Positions 54,880 to 64,000 of a DNA stretch of 64,000 nt are shown piece after piece. The notes beneath the pieces were generated by a model that saw only the letters and a list, made by a program, of their open reading frames with translations, did no database searches and was not told where the DNA came from. The stretch lies in contig CM037888.1 in assembly GCA_021292165.1 (NCBI GenBank), positions 32,879,091 to 32,943,090 of the forward strand, written 5' to 3'. A program made the position numbers and the translations under genes. The DNA comes from Shinisaurus crocodilurus (taxonomy: Eukaryota > Chordata > Lepidosauria > Squamata > Shinisauridae). The first letter of the stretch is position 1, and every line of letters begins with the position of its first letter.

Positions 54880-55140
54880 CTCTCTCTGCTGTCCCTCCTT
54901 CCACAGGCAGGCAAAGAAGGCCTTTTCATTCAAGCAGGCCTTTGGCATGGAAGCGTGTCTGTTGGGTTGGATGCAGTTTTTATTCTGCTGCTGCTATGTT
55001 TTTAATTGTGTTTTGATGTATTTCTTTTTATTATTATTTTAATCAAGTTTTGTTTGTGATTGTAAGCTGCCGTGAGCGCCTTTTTGTTTGGTTTTTTTGG
55101 TAGAAAGATGGGGTATACATCAAAGCAAGCAATGGTATAT
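54880..55140 (+). mobile_element. L2-type LINE 3' end
   Basis: aggccttttcattcaagcag, ttgtgattgtaagctgccgt, and tagaaagatggggtatacat are an L2-type 3' UTR and tail. Coding part broken. Confidence 0.55.
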
Positions 55141-55595
55141 AGATATATTAAATAATAATAATAATGTGTTTGGTGGATCTATTTATGTTGGTAAGAATGC
55201 CCAAGCCCTTCTTCAAACAATAAATGGGTTTTCCATAAGTAATCTTTTTATAAGCAAGTTCCTACAGAAGGAGTGGTCATAGAAAAAGCATATCAAAACC
55301 TTCTTGATAGCTTGGTAAGAATCCCCCCCCCCCCACAAATGTCAATGCATAGATGTAAATGTTACCTTCAGATAAGCAAAATTTTAACTGAGAGAATAGA
55401 AGGCACCCACTGCAGGATATTTATATTTGGCTTTAATCATTTATTCATCAAAAGTTGTCATGGATGAAATAGTTTTAAGTTCTGTGGATTTTGAGTGGCA
55501 TATTTGGAAGAATGTGGCCTTAATAATTTTGCTGCATGAGCTTGCAGAGGGAGATGGAGGCTGGCTGGCTGGCTGATTCTTGCTTGCCTTTCCAG

Positions 55596-55712
55596 GAGGC
55601 GAACTGTAAGAACCATCGCGTGAACCGGGTTGTCTACTTAGGGAACATGAAGCGTCTTCTAACGACAGGTGTTTCACGGTGGAACACGAGGCAGATTGCC
55701 CTCTGGGATCAG
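55596..55712 (+). CDS. CORO2B: CORO2B coding exon: WD40 repeat
   Basis: This exon encodes 39 residues, EANCKNHRVNRVVYLGNMKR to TRQIALWDQ, a propeller blade ending in the IALWD strand. The acceptor ends gcctttccag at 55595 and the donor is cag|gtcaga at 55713, a slightly weaker donor than the others. Phase 0 on both sides. Residues 212-250. Confidence 0.97.
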
Positions 55713-55837
55713 GTCAGAAAATGCTTATTTTGAGGGGAAGGGATCCAGGAAAACTGGAAGCACCAAAAGCAAACACTTAATTTGTAACTTTAACAATGCT
55801 AAGAAACTCCTAGCAGAAATTCTGCTTTGCACTAGAC

Positions 55838-55970
55838 CAGTGTTCTCCAACCTTGGGTCCCCAGATGTTTTTGGTCTACAACTTCCAGCATGCCCCAGTC
55901 CATAGCTGGCTGGGGCATGCTGGGAGTTGTAGGCCAAAAACATCTGGGGACCCAAGGTTGGAGAACACTG
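55838..55970. mobile_element. hAT palindromic MITE, CAGTGTT family (copy 7)
   Basis: A 133-bp copy, with the left arm near the loop diverged (cttccagcatgccccagtcc). The flanks cactagac and ttttggaa do not match, so one end may have been rearranged. Confidence 0.82.
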
Positions 55971-56172
55971 TTTTGGAAGATTGCAATCTGTGCTCATGGC
56001 AGAACAGTCAGATGGACACACACTTAGCACAGATATGCAGGGAAAACTAGATGACACATCGGAAATCTCTCTTTGGAACCCATGTCCTTTTAAACTACTA
56101 CTAAAAGCAGCTTTGAGTGAGGTGGGGGGAAGCTAAACTGGAGCAGGACCGTGGCACTGGCGGAGGGGGAAT

Positions 56173-57417
56173 GAATCATAGAATCATAGAAAAGTAGAGT
56201 TGGAAGGGGCCTATAAGGCCATCGAGTCCAACCCCCTGCTCAATGCAGGAATCCAGGTCAAAGCATCCCCGACAGATGGCCGTCCAGCCGCACCTTGAAT
56301 GCCTCCAGATTGGGAGAGCCCACCACCTCCCTAGGTAGTTGGTTCCATTGTCTTATTGCTCTGACAGTCAGGAAATTTTTCCTGATGTTTAGGTGGAATC
56401 TGGGTTCCCGTAACTTGAGCCCATTATTCCGTGTCCTGCAAACTGGGATGACCGAGAAGAGATCCTGGCCCTCCTCTGTGTGACAACCCGTCAAGTACTG
56501 GAAGAGTGCGATCATATCTCCCCTCAGTCTCCTCTTCTGAAGGCTAAACATGCCCAGTTCTTTCCGTCTCTCCTCATAGGGCCTTGTTTCCAGTCCCTTT
56601 ATCATCCTTGTTGCCCTCCTCTGAACCCTCTCCAGTTTGTCTACGTCCTTCCGAAAGTGTGGTGCCCAGAATTGGACACAGTACTCAAGATGAGGCGTAA
56701 CCAGTGCTGAGTAAAGGGGAATTATCACTTCACGCGATTTGGAAGCTATACTTCTATTAATGCAGCGCAAAATAGCATTTGCCTTCTTTGCAGCCACATC
56801 GCATTACTGGCTCATATTCAGTTTGTGATCTACCACAATTCCAAGATCCTTCTCACTTGTAGTATTGTTGAGCCAAGTGTCCCCCATTCTGTAACTCTGC
56901 ATTTGGTTTCCTTTCCCTCGGTGCAGCACTTGGCATTTATCCCTATTAAATTTCATTCTGTTGTTCTTGGCCCAGCGCTCCAGCCTATTGAGGTCGCTTT
57001 GAATTTTGTTTCTGTCTTCCAGAGTATTAGCTGTTCCACCCAACTTTGTGTCATCTGCAAATTTGATAAGCATTCCCTGTACCTCCTGATCCAAGTCATT
57101 AATAAAAATGTTGAAGAGCACCGGGCCCAGGACCGAGCCCTGTGGTACCCCGCTCCTTACCTCTCCCCAGTTTGAGAAGGAACCATTGATAAGCACTCTT
57201 TGAGTCCGATTCTGTAGCCAATTGTGGATCCACCTGATAGTTGTTCCATCCAGCCCACTTTTAGCTAGCTTGCTAATCAGGATATCATGAGGCACTTTGT
57301 CGAAAGCTTTGCTGAAGTCTAGATATATTATGTCCACAGCATTCCCATAGTCCACAAGAGAGGTTACCCGATCAAAAAATGAGATCAGATTAGTCTGGCA
57401 GGATTTGTTCTTGACAA
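56173..57417 (-). mobile_element. CR1 LINE, 5'-truncated, least damaged copy
   Basis: On the minus strand, from 57355 to 56258, the frame is continuous except for a single in-frame stop near 56801-56806 (between NMSQ and MAAKKAN). It includes [34 protein letters not shown], the catalytic KFADDTKLG, and the C-terminal block to [16 protein letters not shown]. The 3' tail is tcatagaatcatagaa at 56177-56192. The 5' end is truncated at ttgacaa (57417). Its low damage suggests it is the youngest CR1 in the window. Confidence 0.93.
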
Positions 57418-58255
57418 CCCTTCTGCCTCCATCGTTTTCCTAATGAAAATTACCCTTGCTCCCAGAGCTGCTGTATACACATGTTTCCCTGATTGGGCAA
57501 GCAGCAACTAAACTGTTGGAGGTGGATATGGGAAGGAGTTGGTCCTATACTGGTTAGGATGAAGCAGAGTTTTCCCCCTTATGCCCAGCCTGGTTATTAC
57601 CACGTGGGTTGTTAAACTCTGGTAAAAGGCTCTTTAAAGGAACGGATTGTCCATACAAGGTTTAAAACTAATAAAGACATTTATTAGCTTTTGCTTACAG
57701 TCCGTTTATTCATATATACAGGATGCATATAAGCAGGTTAGAGTCTTTGGTGTTAAGAGTATGCTTCATTGGAGGTCACTGGCTGGAAGCCAGCTTACAC
57801 CCTGTGTCCATCAGGTTGGAGAAGCAGAGAGAGAGAGAGAGAGAGAGAGAGACAGCTGGCCACAGAGAGGCCGGGAGGAGGGGTTACAAAACATGCACCC
57901 TGGAGATTGTTCAGTGTACCCTTTCCATTGCCTCGTTGATTTAAGCAGGCAATACTGCATTACAATTTCCATCATAGACAGGTTCCGTATCAAGGAAATA
58001 GGATGGGGTGGTTAGTCACTTCTTTCTGCAGCACCATGGCCCCACCCTTGATGGCTGTTCTCGATGACTGCTTTAAAAGATACGTGAAGAGACGGGGGAT
58101 CCACTCGTGGATCTCCAGGTTTGGCCTTCGGAGCACAGGTCAGTTCCCCCGATCCCACAGTGCCCTCTGACATCAACCAAGAACACCCTCTCAGCAATAC
58201 TGGGTGGGCCTATCAGCCAGGTGTCAGAATGCAGTCTGGATTCACATATTGTGGC
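57418..58255. other. Intronic sequence, unclassified
   Basis: No gene is seen. A (GA)n tract lies at 57826-57852. The segment 57620-57740 (aaaggaacggattgtccata, then aataaagacatttattagct) resembles a retroelement terminal region but no matching second copy was found. Confidence 0.4.
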
Positions 58256-60218
58256 TTCACAATAAACTCAAAGATGACCTGAAAACAAAAAAGGACACGT
58301 ATAGGAAGTGGAAGGAAGGACAGGCTACAAGGGAAGAGTACAGGCAGGTAGCACAGAACTGCAGGAATAGTGTCAGGAAGGCTAAAGCTGAGAATGAACT
58401 GAGGCTAGCCAGGGATGCTAAAAACAACAAGAAAGCTTTCTTCAGATACATGCATAGTAAAAGACAGAGGAAAGAAATGGTGGTTCAACTACAGTGAGGA
58501 TGGCAAATTGATAACAGAAGACAAAGAAAAGGCAGAAGTGTTCAATTCCTACTTCAGCTCGGTCTTCTCCCAAAAGAAGGTCTATGACCCCCCCTGGCAA
58601 ACCTGAAGTGCAGACTGAAGGGGCAGGATTGCAGCTTGAGATTGACAGGCAAATGGTCAAGGAGCACCTGATTACTCTGAACAAGTTTAAATCTCCAGGG
58701 CCTGACGAGCTGCATCCTCGAGTAATAAAGGAACTGGCAGAAGAACTCTCGGAACCACTGTCTATTATCTTGGAGAAATCATGGAGGAAAGGTGAAGTGC
58801 CAGATGACTGGAGGAGGGCAAATGTTGTTCCCATCTTCAAAAAGGGCAAGAAGGAAGAACCTGGGAACTGCCAGTCAGTCTGACATCCATCCCTGGGAAA
58901 ATTTTGGAGCAGATTATAAAGAAGTCAGTCTGCAAGCACCTTGAAAACAATGCAGTGATTACTAGAAGCCAACATGGATTTGTCAAGAACAAATCCTGCC
59001 AGACTAATCTGATCTCATTTTTTGATTGGGTAACCTCCCTTGTGGACTGTGGGAATGCTGTGGACATCATATATCTGGACTTCAGCAAAGCTTTCGACAA
59101 AGTGCCTCATGATATCCTGATTAGCAAGCTAGCTAAAAGTGGGCTAGATGGAACAACTATCAGGTGGCTACAGAATCGGACTCAAAGAGTGCTTATCAAT
59201 GGTTCCTTCTCAAACTGGGGAGAAGTAATGAGCGGGGTACCACAGGGCTCGGTCCTGGGCCCAGTGCTCTTCAACATTTTTATTAATGACTTGGATGAGG
59301 AGGTGCAGGGAATGCTTATCAAATTTGCCTAATGACACAAAGTTGGGTGGAACAGCTAATACTCTGGAAGACGGAAACAAAATTCAAAGCGATCTCGATA
59401 GGCTGGAGCGCTGGGCCGAAAACAACAGAATGAAATTTAATAGGGATAAATGCCAAGTGCTGCACCGAGGGAGAGGAAACCAAATGCAGAGTTACAGAAT
59501 GGGGGACACTTGGCTCAACAAGACCACAAGTGAGAAGGATCTTGGAATTGTGGTAGATCACAAACTGAATATGAGCCAGCAATGTGATGTGGCTGCAAAG
59601 AAGGCAAATGCCAATATGGGCTGCATTAATAGAAGTATAGCTTCCAAATCGCGTGAAGTGATAATTCCCCTTTACTCGGCACTGGTTAGGTCTCATCTTG
59701 AGTACTGCATCCCTTTCTGGGCACCACACTTTCAGAAGGACGTAGACAAACTGGAGAGGGTTCAGAGGAGGGCAACAAGGATGGTTAAGGGGCTGGAAAC
59801 AAGACCCTATGCGGAGAGACGGAAAGAACTGGGCATGTTTAGCCTTCAGAAGAGGAGACTGAGGGGAGATATGATGATCGCACTCTTCCAGTACTTGAAG
59901 GGTTGTCACACAGAGGAGGGCCAGGATCTCTTCTCGATCATCCCGGTTTGCAGGACACGGAATTATGGGCTCAAGTTACAGGAACCCAGATTCCACCTAA
60001 ACATCAGGAAAAATTTCCTGACTGTCAGAGCAATAAGACAATGGAACCAACTACCTAGGGAGGTGGTGGGCTCTCCCAATCTGGAGGCATTCAAGGTGCA
60101 GCTGGACAGCCATCTGTCGGGGATGCTTTGACCTGGTTTCCTGCATTGAGCAGGGGGTTGGACTCGATGGCCTTGTAGGCCCCTTCCAACTCTACTTTTC
60201 TGTGATTCTATGATTCTG
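58256..60218 (+). mobile_element. CR1 LINE, longest copy, catalytically broken
   Basis: Plus-strand CR1 starting in the linker between endonuclease and reverse transcriptase (KLKDDLKTKKDTYRKWKEGQ, then RKAKAENELRLARDAKNNKK). Frames then shift near 58490, 58870 and 59332. Two deletions are visible by comparison with the other copies: the NYRPVSL segment near 58870, and WIHN near 59165. The catalytic FADD site at about 59329 reads gcctaatgac, so both aspartates are lost by a frame change and a stop. The C-terminal part 59350-60131 is open to its natural stop, and the 3' tail tgtgattctatgattct ends at about 60218. Confidence 0.93.
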
Positions 60219-60350
60219 TCCTTCAGGAGAGTCATCAAAACCACAACCTGGGCTTTTTAAGAAGTGTTTCTTCACATCTGTAATAGCATTACTAGTGCTG
60301 AGGCCATGAACACAATAGCAGGCTTTAAATATTTATATTAATTTCTATAG

Positions 60351-60455
60351 GAAGATCTGTCCATGCCCTTAATAGAGGAGGAGATTGACGGACTGTCAGG
60401 GCTCCTGTTCCCCTTCTATGATGCGGATACACACATGTTGTACTTGGCTGGCAAG
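60351..60455 (+). CDS. CORO2B: CORO2B coding exon: late propeller blade
   Basis: This exon encodes 35 residues, EDLSMPLIEEEIDGLSGLLF to YLAGK. The acidic EEEIDG stretch and LLFPFYDADTHMLYLAGK form the start of the last propeller blade. The acceptor is aatttctatag at 60350 and the donor is aag|gtaggt at 60456. Phase 0 on both sides. Residues 251-285. This segment separates coronin 2B from 2A well. Confidence 0.97.
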
Positions 60456-60997
60456 GTAGGTGAGCTCTGCGTTCTACCACAAAATGCTCATGATGTGGAA
60501 GGGCAAAATGCCGTCAGTTGCTCTGAAGTTTCTATAAATTACTGTGAGGGGAGGACAGACACTCCAAGCTTCCCCCCCGGTGTACATCTGTACTCACTTC
60601 AGGTCCACTCCCTCAGAACTAAAATTAACCAACCAGTAAAATTAACCAACCAGTTAACCAAAGTAGTTTTGAAGGCGTTCATCTATTCATCTGGGTAATT
60701 AATCAAACAACTTACGTAACTCCAAATTTAAAAATTGTTTTTTTAGACTGAGATCTCAAGCTTGCAAAGACAGAAAGAAATTTTATTGAAATAATAGGAC
60801 TTGTTTCCATGTAAATGTATGAAATACGAATGGTCAACATGAGGTAAAACAGAGTGGCATATGTCATCTCACTTCTTTTCAGGCGGACCTAAAACTATGC
60901 CACTTCTTTTCAATGAATGTCGTTGAATCTGGCCTAATTTGGAATGAAACCCTCCACCGCTGACCACTATGTAGGATTCGGGTGTTAATTTGAGCTT

Positions 60998-61095
60998 TGG
61001 CTAAGTCACTGTCTCTCAGCCTCAGTTCTTCTATGGTAAAAATGGGATCAAGGCTAAAATATCTCACAGGGTTGTTGTGGGGGGAAAATACTAAG
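60998..61095 (+). repeat. MIR-like core SINE remnant
   Basis: ggctaagtcactgtctctca, gcctcagttcttctatgg, and ctcacagggttgttgtgggg follow the 3' half of MIR-type SINEs, an old amniote family. In the intron between the exons at 60351 and 61262. Confidence 0.6.
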
Positions 61096-61261
61096 AATGC
61101 GCAGGTAAAATGCTTTTAAATTACTAACACTGTTGGCCAATGAAACTCTGAATACGAGTTGGTATGGCATAATAGTACGATGCTCTTTTTCCTTGTAGTT
61201 ACTCAACACAATATTCACAAAATCCCACTGATTCACCTTTCCCCTCTCGCTCTCTCCCCAG

Positions 61262-61358
61262 GGAGATGGGAATATCCGATACTATGAAATCAGTACAGAG
61301 AAGCCATACCTCACTTACCTCATGGAGTTCCGCTCCCCGGCCCCACAGAAAGGCCTCG
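61262..61358 (+). CDS. CORO2B: CORO2B coding exon: last blade into C-terminal domain
   Basis: This exon encodes 32 complete codons, GDGNIRYYEISTEKPYLTYL through FRSPAPQKGL, plus the first base of a glycine codon. The GDGNIRYYEI strand closes the propeller, and the rest opens the coronin C-terminal propeller-associated domain (DUF1900 type). The acceptor is ctctctccccag at 61261 and the donor is ctcg|gtaagg at 61359, giving the only phase-1 intron in the window. Residues 286-317 and part of 318. Confidence 0.97.
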
Positions 61359-61845
61359 GTAAGGGGTGTATACCACCTGCGGCTTAGTCTCAAAGGGAGG
61401 GTTGCGATACGGGCAGTGCGTCTCCTTGGCCTCTCCTCTCATGAGCTCCGCCAGCCCTCTTTTCTCCTTGCACACGCACTATCTCATCCTCTACCCTTTT
61501 CTGACTCAACTTCCCAGTCTTTATCCGCCCCCCTGCTTTTCTAGCACCTTCACCTCCGCCCCGCACTTCTCCCCACCCTCCGACCCGTAGGCCCTGTGTG
61601 AAGTTTCCCCCTCAGCCAAACTGACTATCTGCTTCTCTTATGACAGCTGCACTCTTTTGTCACAATTGTGTGACTGGCCCTTTTCCTTCCTCGGGTAGGA
61701 TGGTTATGATGACCATTCCAGAGCACTAGAGCAATGCCTCAGCTAGTGTCTCAGGTGACGGAGACTCCTCTAGCCTTATAGAAACGGGAGCTGGTGCAAC
61801 CAACCAGGGGAATGTCGTCTTCCGAAAGCAACAGAGAAACTACGG

Positions 61846-61980
61846 CAGTGTTCTCCAACCTCGGGTCCCCAGATGTTTTTGGCCTACAACTCCCAGCATG
61901 CCCCAGCCAGCTATGCTGGCTGGGGCATGCTGGGAGTTGTAGGCCAAAAACATCTGGGGACCCGAGGTTGGAGAACACTG
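61846..61980. mobile_element. hAT palindromic MITE, CAGTGTT family (copy 8)
   Basis: A 135-bp near-perfect palindrome with an exact 8-bp duplication, aactacgg (61838-61845 and 61981-61988). It carries the same cgggtcccc variant in both arms, so the arms have been kept identical or the copy is young. It lies 160 bp before a CORO2B exon. Confidence 0.9.
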
Positions 61981-62099
61981 AACTACGGGGAAGAAAGAAG
62001 CAAGTGGAGAGAATTGCTGTGGGACTGCTGTGACCCTGTGATGCTGTATCAACGGGCCATCTCCCAACCCGTGCAAAGGTTGAGTTTTCTCTATTGTGA

Positions 62100-62417
<318 letters not shown>

Positions 62418-62673
62418 TGATTAGCTGGGCTCTTGACTTAAGGATTCTGAAGGCTCCCCAGAGAGAAGCAGAGCAAGATGGAAGGAAGGGGTTTGGTGAG
62501 CCGCTCTCTCTCCTTTGCCCCTAGGAGTTCACAACAGAGGAACAGGGACAAGGAGCTGCTAAAGGAGAGGTTAAAAAAAAATGGGTGGGGAAAAGGTAGC
62601 CAGAGGCACCATTCGCTGCCTACCTCTGAGGGCACGTCAGAATTCTCAGCAGTCAGAGCCTGCATGACAAGCG

Positions 62674-62841
62674 CAGGGCCGGTGCAAGGCAGTTTGGTGC
62701 CCTAGGCAAGATCAGATATTTAGCGCCCCCCCCCCATCCCACTTGAGAGCGCTGTATTTTTTTCCAAGGCGTTTCTGGCACCCCCTTTAGCCTTGCGCCC
62801 TAGGCAGCTGCCTAGTTGGCCTAATGGTAGCACCGGCCCTG
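62674..62841. mobile_element. hAT-like MITE, CAGGGCCGG termini
   Basis: A 168-bp element starting cagggccggtgcaaggcagt and ending ggtagcaccggccctg, with an exact 8-bp duplication, gacaagcg (62666-62673 and 62842-62849). Subterminal motifs gtgccctaggcaag and ttgcgccctaggcagc match the ends of the 763-bp element at 28114-28876. Confidence 0.88.
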
Positions 62842-62849
62842 GACAAGCG

Positions 62850-63440
62850 GCTACTTTTCATATGAGGAATGTAATGTGTAGCCAGGCTGTAAGCTCACCG
62901 CTTGAGCATTATATGCATGGCAGATCCTTCAGCCACTGATACCAGATCAACGCTGTGAAAAACACAGGCCCTGCTGCCATGGGGCAGGTCCCTGCTGCGT
63001 AGCTCGGAAATGTTCATTTCAGAATATAATTCACCCTGCCATCCAGACTAGCAAACACTAGCCCCCCCCTTTTTTTTTTATTATTTATGTAAGTACCATG
63101 AGTCCATAGGCCAGACACATGGCCAGGTCAGGGAACGCCTGATGCTGTCACATTATTGAAGCAAAGATCAGTGCCTGGACAGGAGACCACTGGGAGATCC
63201 ATGGAAGCGGCTCTGAGCTTTCTAATGAATTTATGGTCCCAAGTCTCCTTTTCCTCTGTGGCTCCCAGAGGGCTTTCGGGATAGCACAGGGCCCAATCAT
63301 TGAGGTCTTCTCCAGGGGGAGGGGCTACCCCTGCCCTCCCAGGCCAGCCCTGCCTACTGGCAGTGAGGCAGAGTTTGGAGTGAGCTCTCCAGGGCTCTCT
63401 CATTAAAAGAGAGAGGGGGGGGAGGGAGGGAGAGAGAGAG
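62850..63440. other. Intronic sequence, nothing recognised
   Basis: No CORO2B exon or repeat was recognised in this part of the last intron. A GA-rich tract at 63404-63446 leads into the DIRS-like fragment. Confidence 0.45.
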
Positions 63441-63446
63441 AGGAGG

Positions 63447-64000
63447 TTGGCTAGCTGTGGTGGAGGCCATGTGTCCGATTGAGACCAACCAACAGAAGTG
63501 ACCGGTGGAAAGATCCCTTGCTAGGGAGCAGAGGGTATCTGCTCTGTCTCTTGGTATATATGCTCAGGCTCGAGTCGGATCGAGGGATGCCCCGATAAAT
63601 TGTTGGTTTCGAGATCATGGACTGAGGTAGGATTTTTCCTTGTTGGCTTGAAGGCCAAGTGATCTTAGAAGACAGAGGGCAATTGTAATGTTGTTGGAGA
63701 GTTGTTGGTGGGAGGGGGTGATGAAAAGCCAATCGCCGATGTACAGGAATACTACGATCCCTTTTAGCCTTAAGTGTGCTGCAACCACTGCCTTGCATTT
63801 TGTAAAAGCTATCAAGCACTGTAGTGAGACCAAACAGGAGAACTGTGAATTGAAAAGGTTTAGGGCAAATCTGGGCAAATCTATTGCCTAGGCGTGGCAA
63901 AATGGAAGGTAGACATCTCAAAGGTCTATTATCACAAACCAGCCTCCTTGATGTAGGAGGGAGAGAGTACGCCTGCAAGCGTAGTCATTCTGAACTTTTT
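63447..64000 (-). mobile_element. DIRS-like retrotransposon, reverse transcriptase relic (partial)
   Basis: The minus strand, read across more than one frame, gives traces LAGVLSPSYIKEAG, then KCKAVVAAHLRLKGIVVFLY, IGDW, SHQQLSNNITIALCLLRSLG, LQANKEKSYLSP and RADTLCSLARDL. These match the reverse transcriptase and start of RNase H of DIRS-type (tyrosine-recombinase) retrotransposons. The catalytic site reads YIGDW where Y-x-DDW is expected, and stops and frameshifts are present. It ends at about 63447 in a GA-rich tract and runs off the window edge on its 5' side. Confidence 0.72.

Noticed and set aside
20888..61980. Regularly recurring palindromes, considered as a CRISPR-like or satellite array
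   Set aside because: The copies are kilobases apart, differ in flanks and have 8-bp target duplications; they are dispersed hAT MITEs in a eukaryotic intron.

Overview
This window is vertebrate nuclear DNA, most likely from a squamate reptile (lizard or snake). It holds one recognisable protein gene: the middle part of the coronin gene CORO2B on the + strand. Eight coding exons lie at 9105-9305, 38765-38881, 48653-48802, 54112-54276, 55596-55712, 60351-60455, 61262-61358 and 62143-62255. They join in frame into 355 residues covering the coronin N-terminal motif, the WD40 beta-propeller and the start of the C-terminal coronin domain. Seven complete introns separate them, from about 0.8 to 29.5 kb, with canonical GT/AG ends. 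The true first exon lies before the window, and the last exons (end of the propeller-associated domain, linker, coiled coil) lie after it.

Everything else is intron, filled with mobile-element remains. The squamate assignment rests on tRNA-derived SINEs of the Sauria type with TAAA tails, on many CR1 and L2-type LINE fragments, on DIRS-like and Penelope-like retroelement fragments, and on numerous palindromic DNA-transposon derivatives. No bacterial genes, CRISPR arrays or operons are present.

Layout: 1-9104 is intron sequence before the first visible exon, with 5S-derived SINEs, foldback and piggyBac-like MITEs, L2 pieces and a mariner-type inverted pair around a SINE. 9306-38764 is the 29.5-kb intron; it carries a 1.7-kb CR1 at 11.9-13.5 kb, a head-to-head Sauria SINE palindrome at 18 kb, an L2 reverse-transcriptase relic at 26 kb, a CpG-rich 763-bp hAT-like element at 28.1-28.9 kb, and a Penelope-like element at 29-30.7 kb broken by three younger insertions. 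38882-48652 holds a cluster of long inverted-repeat (foldback) elements at 40-42.8 kb and an L2 end. 48803-54111 holds nested repeats and a 350-bp CpG-rich hairpin transposon at 53.2 kb. 55713-60350 holds two CR1 copies in opposite orientation. The last intron begins at 62256 and ends in a DIRS-like reverse-transcriptase relic that runs off the window.

The most unusual signals are: a hammerhead-ribozyme-like core in the Penelope-like tail; a chimeric 5S rRNA/CR1 SINE family with five copies; eight copies of a near-perfect palindromic hAT MITE, several with exact 8-bp target duplications; and two CpG-rich elements with their own target duplications that could be mistaken for CpG islands. All family calls come from reading motifs by eye; no database search was run.
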